The notes beneath the pieces were generated by a model, which had not been told where the DNA came from, ran no database searches, and saw only the letters and a list, made by a program, of their open reading frames with translations. Positions 33,679 through 41,298 of a stretch of DNA of 64,000 bases are shown here, one piece after another. A program made the position numbers and the translations under genes. Source of the stretch: Rhodococcus opacus (GTDB lineage: Bacteria > Actinomycetota > Actinomycetes > Mycobacteriales > Mycobacteriaceae); the NCBI RefSeq assembly GCF_012396235.1, contig NZ_JAAXPA010000023.1, positions 62,001-126,000 of the forward strand. Reading direction: 5' to 3'. How positions within the stretch are numbered: position 1 is the first letter of the stretch; every line of letters starts with the position of its first letter.

Positions 33679-33837
33679 CCAGCCTGACCATTCGCCCTGG
33701 GCCGATGAAGGGCCAGTGAGCCTCCTGCCCGGCTTCCAAAGTTGTTGTCATTCACATATTTCCGATTCGTCTTCGGTACCTGCGGTTGCACAGAGGTGCA
33801 CCGCAACGGCGTTTCCTTCGAGAGAAAGCGAGTAGCG

Positions 33838-35139
33838 ATGAGTAGATCAGGTGGTGGCCGGCATCGTCGGCGGGCGGAGCGGGCCGCGGTGTGGTGCGCG
33901 GTTCCTGTGGCGCTGTGCGTGGCGTGTGCGGGTGTGGCGCAGGCAGCTCCGTCGCAGCCGGGCACCGGTGGTGGAAGTCAGCCGGGGACCGGTGGTGGGA
34001 GCCAGCCCGGAACGTCTGCCCCGGCGCCGGAGCAGTCACGGGATTACCTGCCTGGGTACACGCCGTCGCCGAATGTGCAGAACTCGGAGTGGCGGCAGTA
34101 CTCAGATTGGGAGACCGGGTACCAGCAGCCCCAGTACGAGGCACCGCAGTACGCACAGTGGTCGTCTCCGCAGACCGACTACGACGCGGCGCCCTCGTAC
34201 CAGCAGGCGTACGTCGAAGAACCGACCCAGTCGGCTCCGTCGGTTGTCGAACCTGAACCCGTCCCGGTTCCGCCGATGGTCGAGCGAAAGGGGATCGCGC
34301 CGGTCGAGGCACCGGAGGGGTACATCTTCACCGGTGCCGGGTTGCTCGAGCAGCCGGATTGGATGCCGGATGAGGACCGGGACCGGATCACGAACACGAT
34401 CGCGGCAGTGCAGGCCGACGCCGGAAATGCGCTGACCGACGCCGGCGTGAATGCATCACAGGCGGACAGGATCACCGGCGGTGCGATCGGTGGCGGCCTG
34501 CTCGGCGCGGGGATCGTCGGTACCGGCCTGGCTGTGCCTGTCGCCGTTCTTGGTGCCGGTGTCGGCGCGGGTATCGGTGCAGGTATCGGTGCTGCTGTGA
34601 CCGCCCCGACCGGCGGATGGGGTGTCGGCCCGGGTGCCGCGATCGGCGCCGGTACCGGGGCGGTCGTCCTCGGCGCACCCGCTTTCGTGCTGGGTGCCGG
34701 GTTGGGTGGTGTCGGCGGTGCGGTGGCTGGTGCCACCGTTTTCGGCGGCCAGGACGTGACCGTTCAAGAGCCCGCCCCTGCACCCGCACCCGAAGCCGCT
34801 CCGGAGCCCCTGTGGACACCCCCGGTGGTCGATACCGCGGCGGTATCGGCTCAGACCTCCGCTGTTGTCGAGCAGGTTCAGGCCGTTCCCGGTGGCAGCG
34901 AAGTTGTCGAGCAGGCGCGGGATTTCGCGGCCTCGGCGCCTGCATACGTCGAGCAGGCGACGCCGCGAGTTGATGCGTCAGCTGCCCTGGTCCGGGACGC
35001 GGCGCTGGCGCAGCCGGGCGGAGACCAGGTCGTCGCCGCGGTGGAATCGGCCGGGACGAACGCGGCGGCCGCGGCCGCACCGGTGATCGAGCAGGCGGCC
35101 GCGTTCGCTGGCGCCGTCGTCAACGGCCTGAACGCCTGA
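33838..35139 (+). CDS. Exported proline-rich protein with glycine-zipper domain
   Basis: A 433-residue protein. A signal peptide covers about 1-37 (arginine-rich start, AVPVALCVACAGVAQA, cleavage before AP). Three PGTGGGSQ-like repeats (about 40-58) and a Tyr/Gln/Pro-rich stretch (60-125) follow, then a glycine-zipper region at about 213-310 (ITGGAIGGGLLGAGIVGTGL, GAGVGAGIGAGIGAAV) that can insert in a membrane, and an alanine-rich coiled C-terminus. In the context it is probably a surface or channel part of the conjugation apparatus, perhaps in the outer mycolate layer. GAGAGAAAGCGAG precedes ATG 33838. Family not recognised. Confidence 0.65.
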   Translation: MSRSGGGRHRRRAERAAVWCAVPVALCVACAGVAQAAPSQPGTGGGSQPGTGGGSQPGTSAPAPEQSRDYLPGYTPSPNVQNSEWRQYSDWETGYQQPQYEAPQYAQWSSPQTDYDAAPSYQQAYVEEPTQSAPSVVEPEPVPVPPMVERKGIAPVEAPEGYIFTGAGLLEQPDWMPDEDRDRITNTIAAVQADAGNALTDAGVNASQADRITGGAIGGGLLGAGIVGTGLAVPVAVLGAGVGAGIGAGIGAAVTAPTGGWGVGPGAAIGAGTGAVVLGAPAFVLGAGLGGVGGAVAGATVFGGQDVTVQEPAPAPAPEAAPEPLWTPPVVDTAAVSAQTSAVVEQVQAVPGGSEVVEQARDFAASAPAYVEQATPRVDASAALVRDAALAQPGGDQVVAAVESAGTNAAAAAAPVIEQAAAFAGAVVNGLNA

Positions 35140-35152
35140 GCGGGGTGACCAC

Positions 35153-36706
35153 ATGAAATTACTTCCCCGAGTGGCCGCGGCAGCGGCAGTGGCTGTGATT
35201 GGGGTCGGGTCGGCGGGCACGGCGTATGCCGCGCCCGCCGGACCGGCGAGCGAACTGGTCGGGGACTCGTGCCCGGCGTTGTTCGCTCTCGGGATCCAGG
35301 GAACGGGGGAGTCGTCCCCGGACACTCCGGCGACACTCGACACCGGCATGCTCTCGCAGGTCTTCATGCCAATGATGGTCAAGACCACCGATTCTGCGGG
35401 TGACACCCTCGCCGGCCGCGCCTATGTGCCGTATCCGGCCGGGTTCGGTGGCGCGGTGCCCGGTGCGAATGTGCCGTATTCGCAGTCGGTGGAGGAGGGC
35501 CTGCAGAACCTCATCGACACCGCCGCAGAGGTCGCGCAGGCGTGCCCGAACACGGTGTTCACCGGGGCGGGATACTCCCAGGGCGCGCATGTGATGAGCA
35601 TGTTCGCCAAGCGTGTCGGCGCCGGTGAGGGGCCGATTCCGGCGAACAAACTCGTCGGGGTGGCACTGTTCGGCGATCCGACGCGAGCACCGGGTTCGCC
35701 GTTGTTCCCCGGCGCCGCAGGCCAGACGTCACTGAAGCCCGCCCCGGGCACGACCGGCGCCCAGGTCGAGAAGATCTCGGCCCCGGCGCTGGCGACTCCC
35801 GAAGGCGGCGGAATCGGACCGACCGCGGACACCGCAGTTGCCTACGGCTCCCTCACCGGGCGGGTGGCGTCGATCTGCGAGCCGGGCGATCTCTCGTGTG
35901 ATGCACCGGCGAACGCGCCGATCATGCGGGCGGTGACCAATATCGCCGGGCAGAGCGAGCTCTCGTCGGGGGATCCGATTCAGTCGTTGACCTCGATCAG
36001 TGAGGCATTGGCGCTGACGACGATCAAGACGGCAGTGCCGGTGATCAATGAGGACATCCAGGGCACCACGCTGGCGAACTTGTCGATCGACCCGAAGAAA
36101 TCGTTGTCGGAGCGGGTGGCGATCGCCTCCGACCCGCGCACGGAAATGCCGACCGCGCAGGAAGCGATCAGCGCGGTGTTGAAGGTCGGCACGATCGGGT
36201 TCAACGCCGTCAAGACGGTCGCGAAAGAAGTCCTCACTCCGGCGAACATCGCCCAGCTGGCCACGGTCGGTCTCGCGAATCCGGCTGCCGGCGTCGCGTT
36301 GTTCGCCACGAAGTTGGTGGGGGCGATCCCGAAGCTCATGCCCCCGGCGACGACGTCGCGGCTCACTCGGCAGGCGTTCGACGTGGTCAAGGACAACATC
36401 AGCGACAACGCCGACCTGGTGTCGACGACAGCGCTGACGAAGTACTGGAACACGGTGCGGGCACACGGTTCCTACGGGTCGACGCCGGTGACCGCAACCG
36501 GGCAGTCCGCGGCGCAGTTCGTAGCCGAGTGGTTTGCCGCTCTCGCCAAGGATGTCGCGGCCGGAACCGACTCGTCGTCGGTGACGTCGACACCGCGGGT
36601 GACCTCGCCAACCACCACGACCCCGCGAACCAGTTCGTCCACTACCCCCACGTCGGGGGCGACGAGTGCGCGTCCGACGTCGACCAGCCCGGTCGCTGCC
36701 GGTTGA
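35153..36706 (+). CDS. Secreted cutinase-family esterase with a large insertion
   Basis: A 517-residue secreted serine esterase. Signal peptide about 1-27 (ends TAYAAP). The cutinase fold starts with CPALFALGIQGTGES (Cys40 onward), and the nucleophile is Ser142 in GAGYSQGAH. Asp246 in CEPGDLSCD and His438 in VRAHGSYGS complete the triad. In ordinary cutinases the Asp and His are about a dozen residues apart; here about 190 helical residues are inserted between them (about 255-430). The C-terminus is a Thr/Ser/Pro-rich tail. Cutinases of this sort occur in T4SS operons of mycolic-acid bacteria, where they may cut envelope esters to let the DNA channel through. It is 13 bp after the preceding gene. 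Confidence 0.85.
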   Translation: MKLLPRVAAAAAVAVIGVGSAGTAYAAPAGPASELVGDSCPALFALGIQGTGESSPDTPATLDTGMLSQVFMPMMVKTTDSAGDTLAGRAYVPYPAGFGGAVPGANVPYSQSVEEGLQNLIDTAAEVAQACPNTVFTGAGYSQGAHVMSMFAKRVGAGEGPIPANKLVGVALFGDPTRAPGSPLFPGAAGQTSLKPAPGTTGAQVEKISAPALATPEGGGIGPTADTAVAYGSLTGRVASICEPGDLSCDAPANAPIMRAVTNIAGQSELSSGDPIQSLTSISEALALTTIKTAVPVINEDIQGTTLANLSIDPKKSLSERVAIASDPRTEMPTAQEAISAVLKVGTIGFNAVKTVAKEVLTPANIAQLATVGLANPAAGVALFATKLVGAIPKLMPPATTSRLTRQAFDVVKDNISDNADLVSTTALTKYWNTVRAHGSYGSTPVTATGQSAAQFVAEWFAALAKDVAAGTDSSSVTSTPRVTSPTTTTPRTSSSTTPTSGATSARPTSTSPVAAG

Positions 36707-36711
36707 CCGAC

Positions 36712-36746
36712 CCGGTTCCCCGGACGGGTTTCGTCCGGGGAACCGG
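36712..36746 (+). terminator. Intercistronic hairpin without T-run
   Basis: A perfect 15-bp inverted repeat (36712-36726 and 36732-36746) with a 5-base loop, right after the cutinase stop and before the next gene. No T-run. It probably raises the stability of the cutinase end of the mRNA or partly stops transcription, so that secreted proteins are made in excess over the inner machinery. Confidence 0.65.
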
Positions 36747-36767
36747 ATTCGCACAGAAAGGGATTCG

Positions 36768-37532
36768 ATGATGACAGATACCAACTTCCGCAGGCCTGAT
36801 CCCACAGCTGGTGAGCTGACCCGCTGGTATCCGTCCTTCACCCCCACTGTCGCCGCCCTGGCGGAGACCTCGCCCGTCGAGCGCCCCGCCGAGCCCAACC
36901 CGGAGGACCCGACCGAGCTGATCCCGGCCCCGCCGGTCGCGACGCCCGCACCGGCACCTTCCGTGGCCGGGGGCACGCGCCGCCGGATTTCGCCGCGCGC
37001 GGTCGCCGGACTCGGGTCCGCTGCCGCGACGGCCGCGGTCGCGGCGGGCCTGGGCGTGTGGGCGCTCGGTGGTGGGCAGGACAGCTCGCCTACCGCCGCT
37101 GCCGTGACCGCGCAGCCGACCACGGCTCCACTGACGTCAGCTGCCCCGCGCCCGTGGTGCGACCCGGCCGCAGCCGTGGACGGCGTGATCATCGGCAACG
37201 GCCCCGGTGGAACCGACTCCGGCCCCGCCGCGATCCTCGCGTTCGACTTCGCCTACTACGTGCAGCGGTCCGGAGAAGCGGCACGCGCCGTCGTCGCCCC
37301 CGACGCCGTCGGTGTCGATCCCGCCAACCTGCTCCAGAGCGCCATCGACACCTACATTCCCGCCGGCGCGGAGCACTGCGTGACCATCCGCGCGGCCGAG
37401 CCGCAGCGATTCCTCGTCACGCTGCGCGAACGCCAGCCGAGCGGTGAAGAAGTCGCCTACACCCAGCAAGCCATCACCACACGAGTGGTCGATGGACGTC
37501 ACGTGATCACGTCGATCGGAGAGGCATCATGA
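36768..37532 (+). CDS. Membrane-anchored T4SS accessory protein, NTF2/VirB8-like
   Basis: A 254-residue protein with one membrane helix at about 87-104 (AGLGSAAATAAVAAGLGVWA) after a proline-rich cytoplasmic part. The outside domain (about 125-254) has the layout of NTF2-like/VirB8 proteins: GPAAILAFDFAYYVQRSGEA, then a central strand and helix, then EVAYTQQAITTRVVDGRHVI. VirB8-like proteins form part of the inner-membrane channel. ATG 36768 (or 36771). The stop overlaps the next ATG (ATGA). Confidence 0.6.
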   Translation: MMTDTNFRRPDPTAGELTRWYPSFTPTVAALAETSPVERPAEPNPEDPTELIPAPPVATPAPAPSVAGGTRRRISPRAVAGLGSAAATAAVAAGLGVWALGGGQDSSPTAAAVTAQPTTAPLTSAAPRPWCDPAAAVDGVIIGNGPGGTDSGPAAILAFDFAYYVQRSGEAARAVVAPDAVGVDPANLLQSAIDTYIPAGAEHCVTIRAAEPQRFLVTLRERQPSGEEVAYTQQAITTRVVDGRHVITSIGEAS

Positions 37533-38470
37533 GCACCGAACCCGAATGGATGCAATGGCTGGGCCAGGAGCCGGAGCCCGAAACGGACCTGCCCCCGGCA
37601 GCGGTGGTGCCGCTGCGAGGGGCAGACAGCCCGGCCGCAACCCCGGACACTGCGGCGCCAGCCAAGCACCCGGCCCCCCGAGACCAGGGCCCGAAGCGCG
37701 AGGCTGCGGCCACACCGGTGTGGCCGCACCAGCCGGTAACAGCTCCGCCGCTGGTACTGGTCACCGGCGTCGGCGGGGGAGCGGGAGCCACAACGACCGC
37801 GGTCGGCATCGCCGGGGCATGGGCGACCCACGACACCAACGCCTCGGTGGCGGTGGTCGATCTGTCCGTCACCGGCGGTGACCTGGCCTCACGCGCCGCC
37901 GCCGAGGACCGGGTCACCACGATCGACACCCTCATCGACACCCCTGAGCCCGCCGCGGTCGTGACGGAACTGCCCCGGTCGGCGTCCGGCGCGCGGATCA
38001 TCGGCCGGGGCGAGAGCCGGTTCGACGACGCGGTAGTACACCGGGTGCCTGACCTTCTGCGCTCTCACGTCGACACCGCGGTCTACGACCTGGGCGCGGA
38101 TGCGCTTGGCAGCCGCGAGTGCGTCCGGCTGCGCGAGGACGCCGATGCAGTGTTCGTACTGGTGGTGCAGGCCCGGGCGGATGCGTTCAACCGGCTGCGC
38201 GGCTACCTGGACCTGCTCGCTAACGCCGTCGGGGAGTGGGTGTTCGAGCGCACCGTCGTAGTCATCTCGCACCAGAATTCCGCCGAGCCCGATGTCGACC
38301 CGTCCGAACTGATTGCCCATCTGGATGGGCTGGTGCGCGTCGAGGAAGTGCCCTACGACCCGCACCTGGCCACCGGGTTGGCGATTGCGAGTTGGGAGCT
38401 GCGCGCGGCCACGATCGCCGCATACGACCGGATTCGGCGGGCGACAGCATCCGCCGAGGGTCGGCAGTGA
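37529..38470 (+). CDS. MinD/ParA-like ATPase of the T4SS operon
   Basis: A 313-residue protein. After a proline-rich start, VLVTGVGGGAGATTTAVGIA at about 76-95 is a Walker A of the MinD type in which the usual lysines are not evident; VAVVDLSVTGGDLA follows as the next strand. It belongs to the P-loop group found next to conjugation and pilus genes, where it may place the apparatus. Whether it binds ATP is uncertain because of the altered P-loop. Overlaps both neighbours by 1-4 bp. Confidence 0.65.
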   Translation: MSTEPEWMQWLGQEPEPETDLPPAAVVPLRGADSPAATPDTAAPAKHPAPRDQGPKREAAATPVWPHQPVTAPPLVLVTGVGGGAGATTTAVGIAGAWATHDTNASVAVVDLSVTGGDLASRAAAEDRVTTIDTLIDTPEPAAVVTELPRSASGARIIGRGESRFDDAVVHRVPDLLRSHVDTAVYDLGADALGSRECVRLREDADAVFVLVVQARADAFNRLRGYLDLLANAVGEWVFERTVVVISHQNSAEPDVDPSELIAHLDGLVRVEEVPYDPHLATGLAIASWELRAATIAAYDRIRRATASAEGRQ

Positions 38471-39111
38471 TGATGTCGGCCCGCAGCTTCTCCCGCTGGT
38501 CACAACCGCAGACAACCGGTTCGGGCATCCCCGTCCGCCCCCCGAACAGGGTCGCGGAGATCTGGGATCGGCCGGTACCGCGCGGGCTCGGCAGCCCGGC
38601 ACCGCTGGTGTGGCTGCTCGGCGCCCACGGCGGCGCGGGAATCAGCACGCTCGGTCATGTCCTCGACTTCGCGAGCGAGTGCGGTCAGAAGTGGCCGGCA
38701 CCGTTCGAGGGGGAGTCGCCCTTCGTGGCGATCGTCGCCCGCGAGCGCGTCGATTCCCTGGACAAGGCCGGTGACCTGATCCGCCAGCACGTTTCGGGCA
38801 TGGCCGGTAACAGCACGCTCATCGGTCTGATCACCATCGCGGACCGGCCCGGCCGCAAGATCCCGAGGGAGATCGACCAGACCCGAAAGATCGTCGGAGG
38901 CCTGGCCCCGACCACGTGGCGGATCGAGTGGATCGAGCACTTCACGCTGATCCGCGCTCCGCGAGAACTTCCGGTCTGGTCGCACCGCGACCCGGTACCG
39001 GAGAACAAGAAACGCGCAGCAGACGACCCGACGGCCGTTCCCAGCGAAATCGCAGAGATCGCTGGGGCGCTCCGCAATTCGATCATCAGTCGACTGGGCC
39101 TGGGCACCTGA
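38470..39111 (+). CDS. Second P-loop-like T4SS protein (DUF6668-like)
   Basis: A 213-residue protein. LVWLLGAHGGAGISTLGHVL at about 45-64 is a MinD-like loop, again without the standard lysine. The rest (IDQTRKIVGGLAPTTWRIEW, EWIEHFTLIRAPRELPVW) suggests a Rossmann-like fold. It follows the first MinD-like gene; the stop TGA of that gene overlaps GTGATG here, so GTG 38467 or ATG 38470 is the start. The pair might form a heterodimer in which the loops complement each other; this is inference. Confidence 0.6.
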   Translation: MMSARSFSRWSQPQTTGSGIPVRPPNRVAEIWDRPVPRGLGSPAPLVWLLGAHGGAGISTLGHVLDFASECGQKWPAPFEGESPFVAIVARERVDSLDKAGDLIRQHVSGMAGNSTLIGLITIADRPGRKIPREIDQTRKIVGGLAPTTWRIEWIEHFTLIRAPRELPVWSHRDPVPENKKRAADDPTAVPSEIAEIAGALRNSIISRLGLGT

Positions 39112-39147
39112 CTCGGGCCTGGAAAAACAAGGGAAAGGACAACTCGA

Positions 39148-39435
39148 ATGATGCTGCTACAGAGCACACTCGACACGATCAGCGTGCTGGCACAGGGGAT
39201 CGAACTGCCGCCGGAACCGCCGCCGAAGTCGGAGAAGCTGCTTGAACTCGGCCGATGGGCGTCGTGGGTGGTGATGTTCGCCGGCGTTCTCGCCTTGGTT
39301 TACGGCGGCGGGAAGTTCGGGTGGGAGAAGTTCAACGGTGGCTCGCTCGAGTCGCCGAAGATCATCGCCGGAGCCCTGGTCGGCGGCGTGATCGCGGCCA
39401 GCGCCGGCGGAATCATGGCCTCGGTCGTGTCATGA
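39148..39435 (+). CDS. Pilin-sized membrane protein (VirB2/TrbC-like)
   Basis: A 95-residue protein with an amphipathic start and two membrane helices (about 38-55, WVVMFAGVLALVYGGGKF, and 70-93, IIAGALVGGVIAASAGGIMA). Size, topology and position fit the VirB2-like subunits of T4SS, though Gram-positive systems may not assemble a pilus. AAGGGAAAGGA precedes the ATG. It overlaps the next small membrane gene (ATGA), and the two may form a hetero-oligomer. Confidence 0.6.
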   Translation: MMLLQSTLDTISVLAQGIELPPEPPPKSEKLLELGRWASWVVMFAGVLALVYGGGKFGWEKFNGGSLESPKIIAGALVGGVIAASAGGIMASVVS

Positions 39436-39683
39436 CGGTCGTCGCGATGTGGATCCCCTCGGAGGCGGTGACCGAGCCGCTGCTCCAGCTCGGCCGCTAC
39501 GTGATGTGGATCATCTTCGCGATCTTGACCATTCGCCTCGTCTGGTACGGCGGACTGTTCGCCTGGAACAAGCAGCAGAATCCGTACGAATCCGAACCCG
39601 CCGCTCGAATCGGGATGACGCTCGTCGCCGCGGTGCTGTGTTCGGCGGGCAGCGGTATCGCCGCAGCTCTCCTGACGTTCTGA
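39432..39683 (+). CDS. Second small membrane protein (VirB2/VirB3-like)
   Basis: An 83-residue protein with two membrane helices (about 20-43, GRYVMWIIFAILTIRLVWYG, and 58-80, GMTLVAAVLCSAGSGIAAAL), separated by a polar loop KQQNPYESEP. Its ATG overlaps the preceding stop. Its outline mirrors that of the preceding protein, so they are probably ancient paralogues or play VirB2/VirB3-like roles. Confidence 0.6.
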   Translation: MTVVAMWIPSEAVTEPLLQLGRYVMWIIFAILTIRLVWYGGLFAWNKQQNPYESEPAARIGMTLVAAVLCSAGSGIAAALLTF

Positions 39684-39700
39684 CAAGGAAGGACCATCTG

Positions 39701-40393
39701 ATGATCACAACCCGTCGCGCGGCAGCGGCACTGGCCGCTGCCGCCGCGGCGGCGTCCCTGATCGCTGGTTGCGGTTCCACTGAGGAGACCACCGCAACCG
39801 ACTCGGTCACCACCCCGGCGCCGCCTGACCCGACCACCCCGCCCGCACAGATCGAATGGGACCGCTTCCAGTCGATCTGGCTTCCGTTCGCCGAGGAGGG
39901 CCCCACTCGCAACACGGGCAACGGGCCGGTATCCGGGTTCTCGCACACCCCGCAGGGTGCCGCCCTGGCAGCGATTCATCAGACCGTGCGCATGTCGGTC
40001 GCCCGCGACGACCAGTGGGCCGCCATCGTCCACGATGGCCTCGCACCGGGACCCGAACGTGACGCGTTCGCCGTCAGCCGCGCTCAGATCAGTGTCACCG
40101 CGGCCGCCGACCCTGCCGAAGCCCCGACGCTGGGTGGGTATGTCGTCGCCAACTACACCGATGAGCGCGCCGACATCTCGATCCGCACCTCGTTCTGCGA
40201 CCAGTCGGCCGCGATCACCGACACCACGGTCGTGTGGACCGGCACGGACTGGAAGCTCCAGCTCCCGGCCGCCGACGAATCCGCATCCCGCGTCCACGTC
40301 TACGACCCGCAGACCGCCACCTACGACACCGGCCGTGAAGTGGCTCTCGCCGCACCCGCCGCCGCGTGCAACGACCAGGAGGGCACCCCGTGA
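39701..40393 (+). CDS. Lipoprotein with GAALAA motif (T4SS accessory)
   Basis: A 230-residue lipoprotein: signal peptide with lipobox LIAGC (Cys about 24), Thr/Pro linker, then a globular domain with SGFSHTPQGAALAAIHQ at about 75-91, and a last strand VVWTGTDWKLQLP. The same motif and W-x-x-x-x-W ending recur in the next gene and in the one at 48,204. The pattern suggests an NTF2/VirB8-like fold outside the membrane. AAGGAAGGA precedes the ATG. Confidence 0.6.
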   Translation: MITTRRAAAALAAAAAAASLIAGCGSTEETTATDSVTTPAPPDPTTPPAQIEWDRFQSIWLPFAEEGPTRNTGNGPVSGFSHTPQGAALAAIHQTVRMSVARDDQWAAIVHDGLAPGPERDAFAVSRAQISVTAAADPAEAPTLGGYVVANYTDERADISIRTSFCDQSAAITDTTVVWTGTDWKLQLPAADESASRVHVYDPQTATYDTGREVALAAPAAACNDQEGTP

Positions 40394-41298
40394 CCACTGA
40401 AGACACCGAAAGCACTGACCACAAGCCCGACAGTTCCCCGGCCGCTGACCAGCGGCCGCGGTGGGGGTGGTGGGGGCGCAAGGCCGCCACCTCGAAGCAC
40501 GGCCTGGGCTTCACGTTCTGGCTCGCGGTCGTGTTCGTGTTCGTCGTCGTCGCCGGCGGTGGCGTCGCGTACTTCGCTTCCCGCGACGACAACGACACCG
40601 CCGAGGGCCAGGCGCCGGTCACCCTTGCTCCGCAGACCGAACGCGCCGACTGGGGGCTTCCGTTCACCGACGAGCTCGGCCGCCGCGTCGAGGTCCCACC
40701 GAATCCCGATGGTGTCGCCCTCGATCAGGACACCGACTCCCGCAAGCCTGCCAGCGACATCACCGGCGCCCCGGGTGGTCTGCAGTGGCAGCAGATCCAG
40801 GGCTTCCCGCTGCCGTTCTCCACCACCGACGGACCCACCGGCATCGACGGCCGCATGGCCACCGGATTCGCCCAGACCCCTCGTGGTGCGGCACTGGCCG
40901 GTATTCAGCTCTACACCCGCGGCGGCGCCACCCTGGCCGGTGCCGCCGAGTTCTATGCCGACCGGGTCGTCCCCGACAGCGACCCGCTCGAGCAGCTGCG
41001 CCAGGATTTCCTGCGCCGGGCCACCGATGCGATCGCGTCCGGTCGAGGCGACGAGCGGGCTCTGTTGCCGTACTTCCGTGTCGATGCCTACCGGGTCACC
41101 CAGTGGGACCCGCAGCGCCCGGACTACGCGGTGGTGGAGTACGCGATGCTCAAGGAGAGCCGCACCGGATGGGTCTCGAAGTCTGCGGAACTGCTGTGGC
41201 GCGACGGGGACTGGCAGATCAAGCTCACCGCGGATCTCTACGGCGGGCAGAAAGAGGTCAGCAACCTCGGGGGGTGGACCCAATGGGCCGCCAACTGA
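40390..41298 (+). CDS. Membrane-anchored VirB8/TcpC-like protein
   Basis: A 302-residue protein. One membrane helix at about 40-62 (FTFWLAVVFVFVVVAGGGVA) follows a charged start. The outer part has MATGFAQTPRGAALAGIQLY, long helices, then LLWRDGDWQIKLTADLYGG and LGGWTQW at the end. It shares this with the preceding lipoprotein and with the protein at 48,204. Fold and place match the VirB8-like channel proteins of Gram-positive conjugation (TcpC type). GTG 40390 overlaps the preceding stop. Confidence 0.6.
   Translation: MTTEDTESTDHKPDSSPAADQRPRWGWWGRKAATSKHGLGFTFWLAVVFVFVVVAGGGVAYFASRDDNDTAEGQAPVTLAPQTERADWGLPFTDELGRRVEVPPNPDGVALDQDTDSRKPASDITGAPGGLQWQQIQGFPLPFSTTDGPTGIDGRMATGFAQTPRGAALAGIQLYTRGGATLAGAAEFYADRVVPDSDPLEQLRQDFLRRATDAIASGRGDERALLPYFRVDAYRVTQWDPQRPDYAVVEYAMLKESRTGWVSKSAELLWRDGDWQIKLTADLYGGQKEVSNLGGWTQWAAN

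Noticed and set aside
35729-37198. A 489-codon open frame on the - strand
   Set aside because: It is antisense to the cutinase and the next T4SS gene and has no family-like segments.
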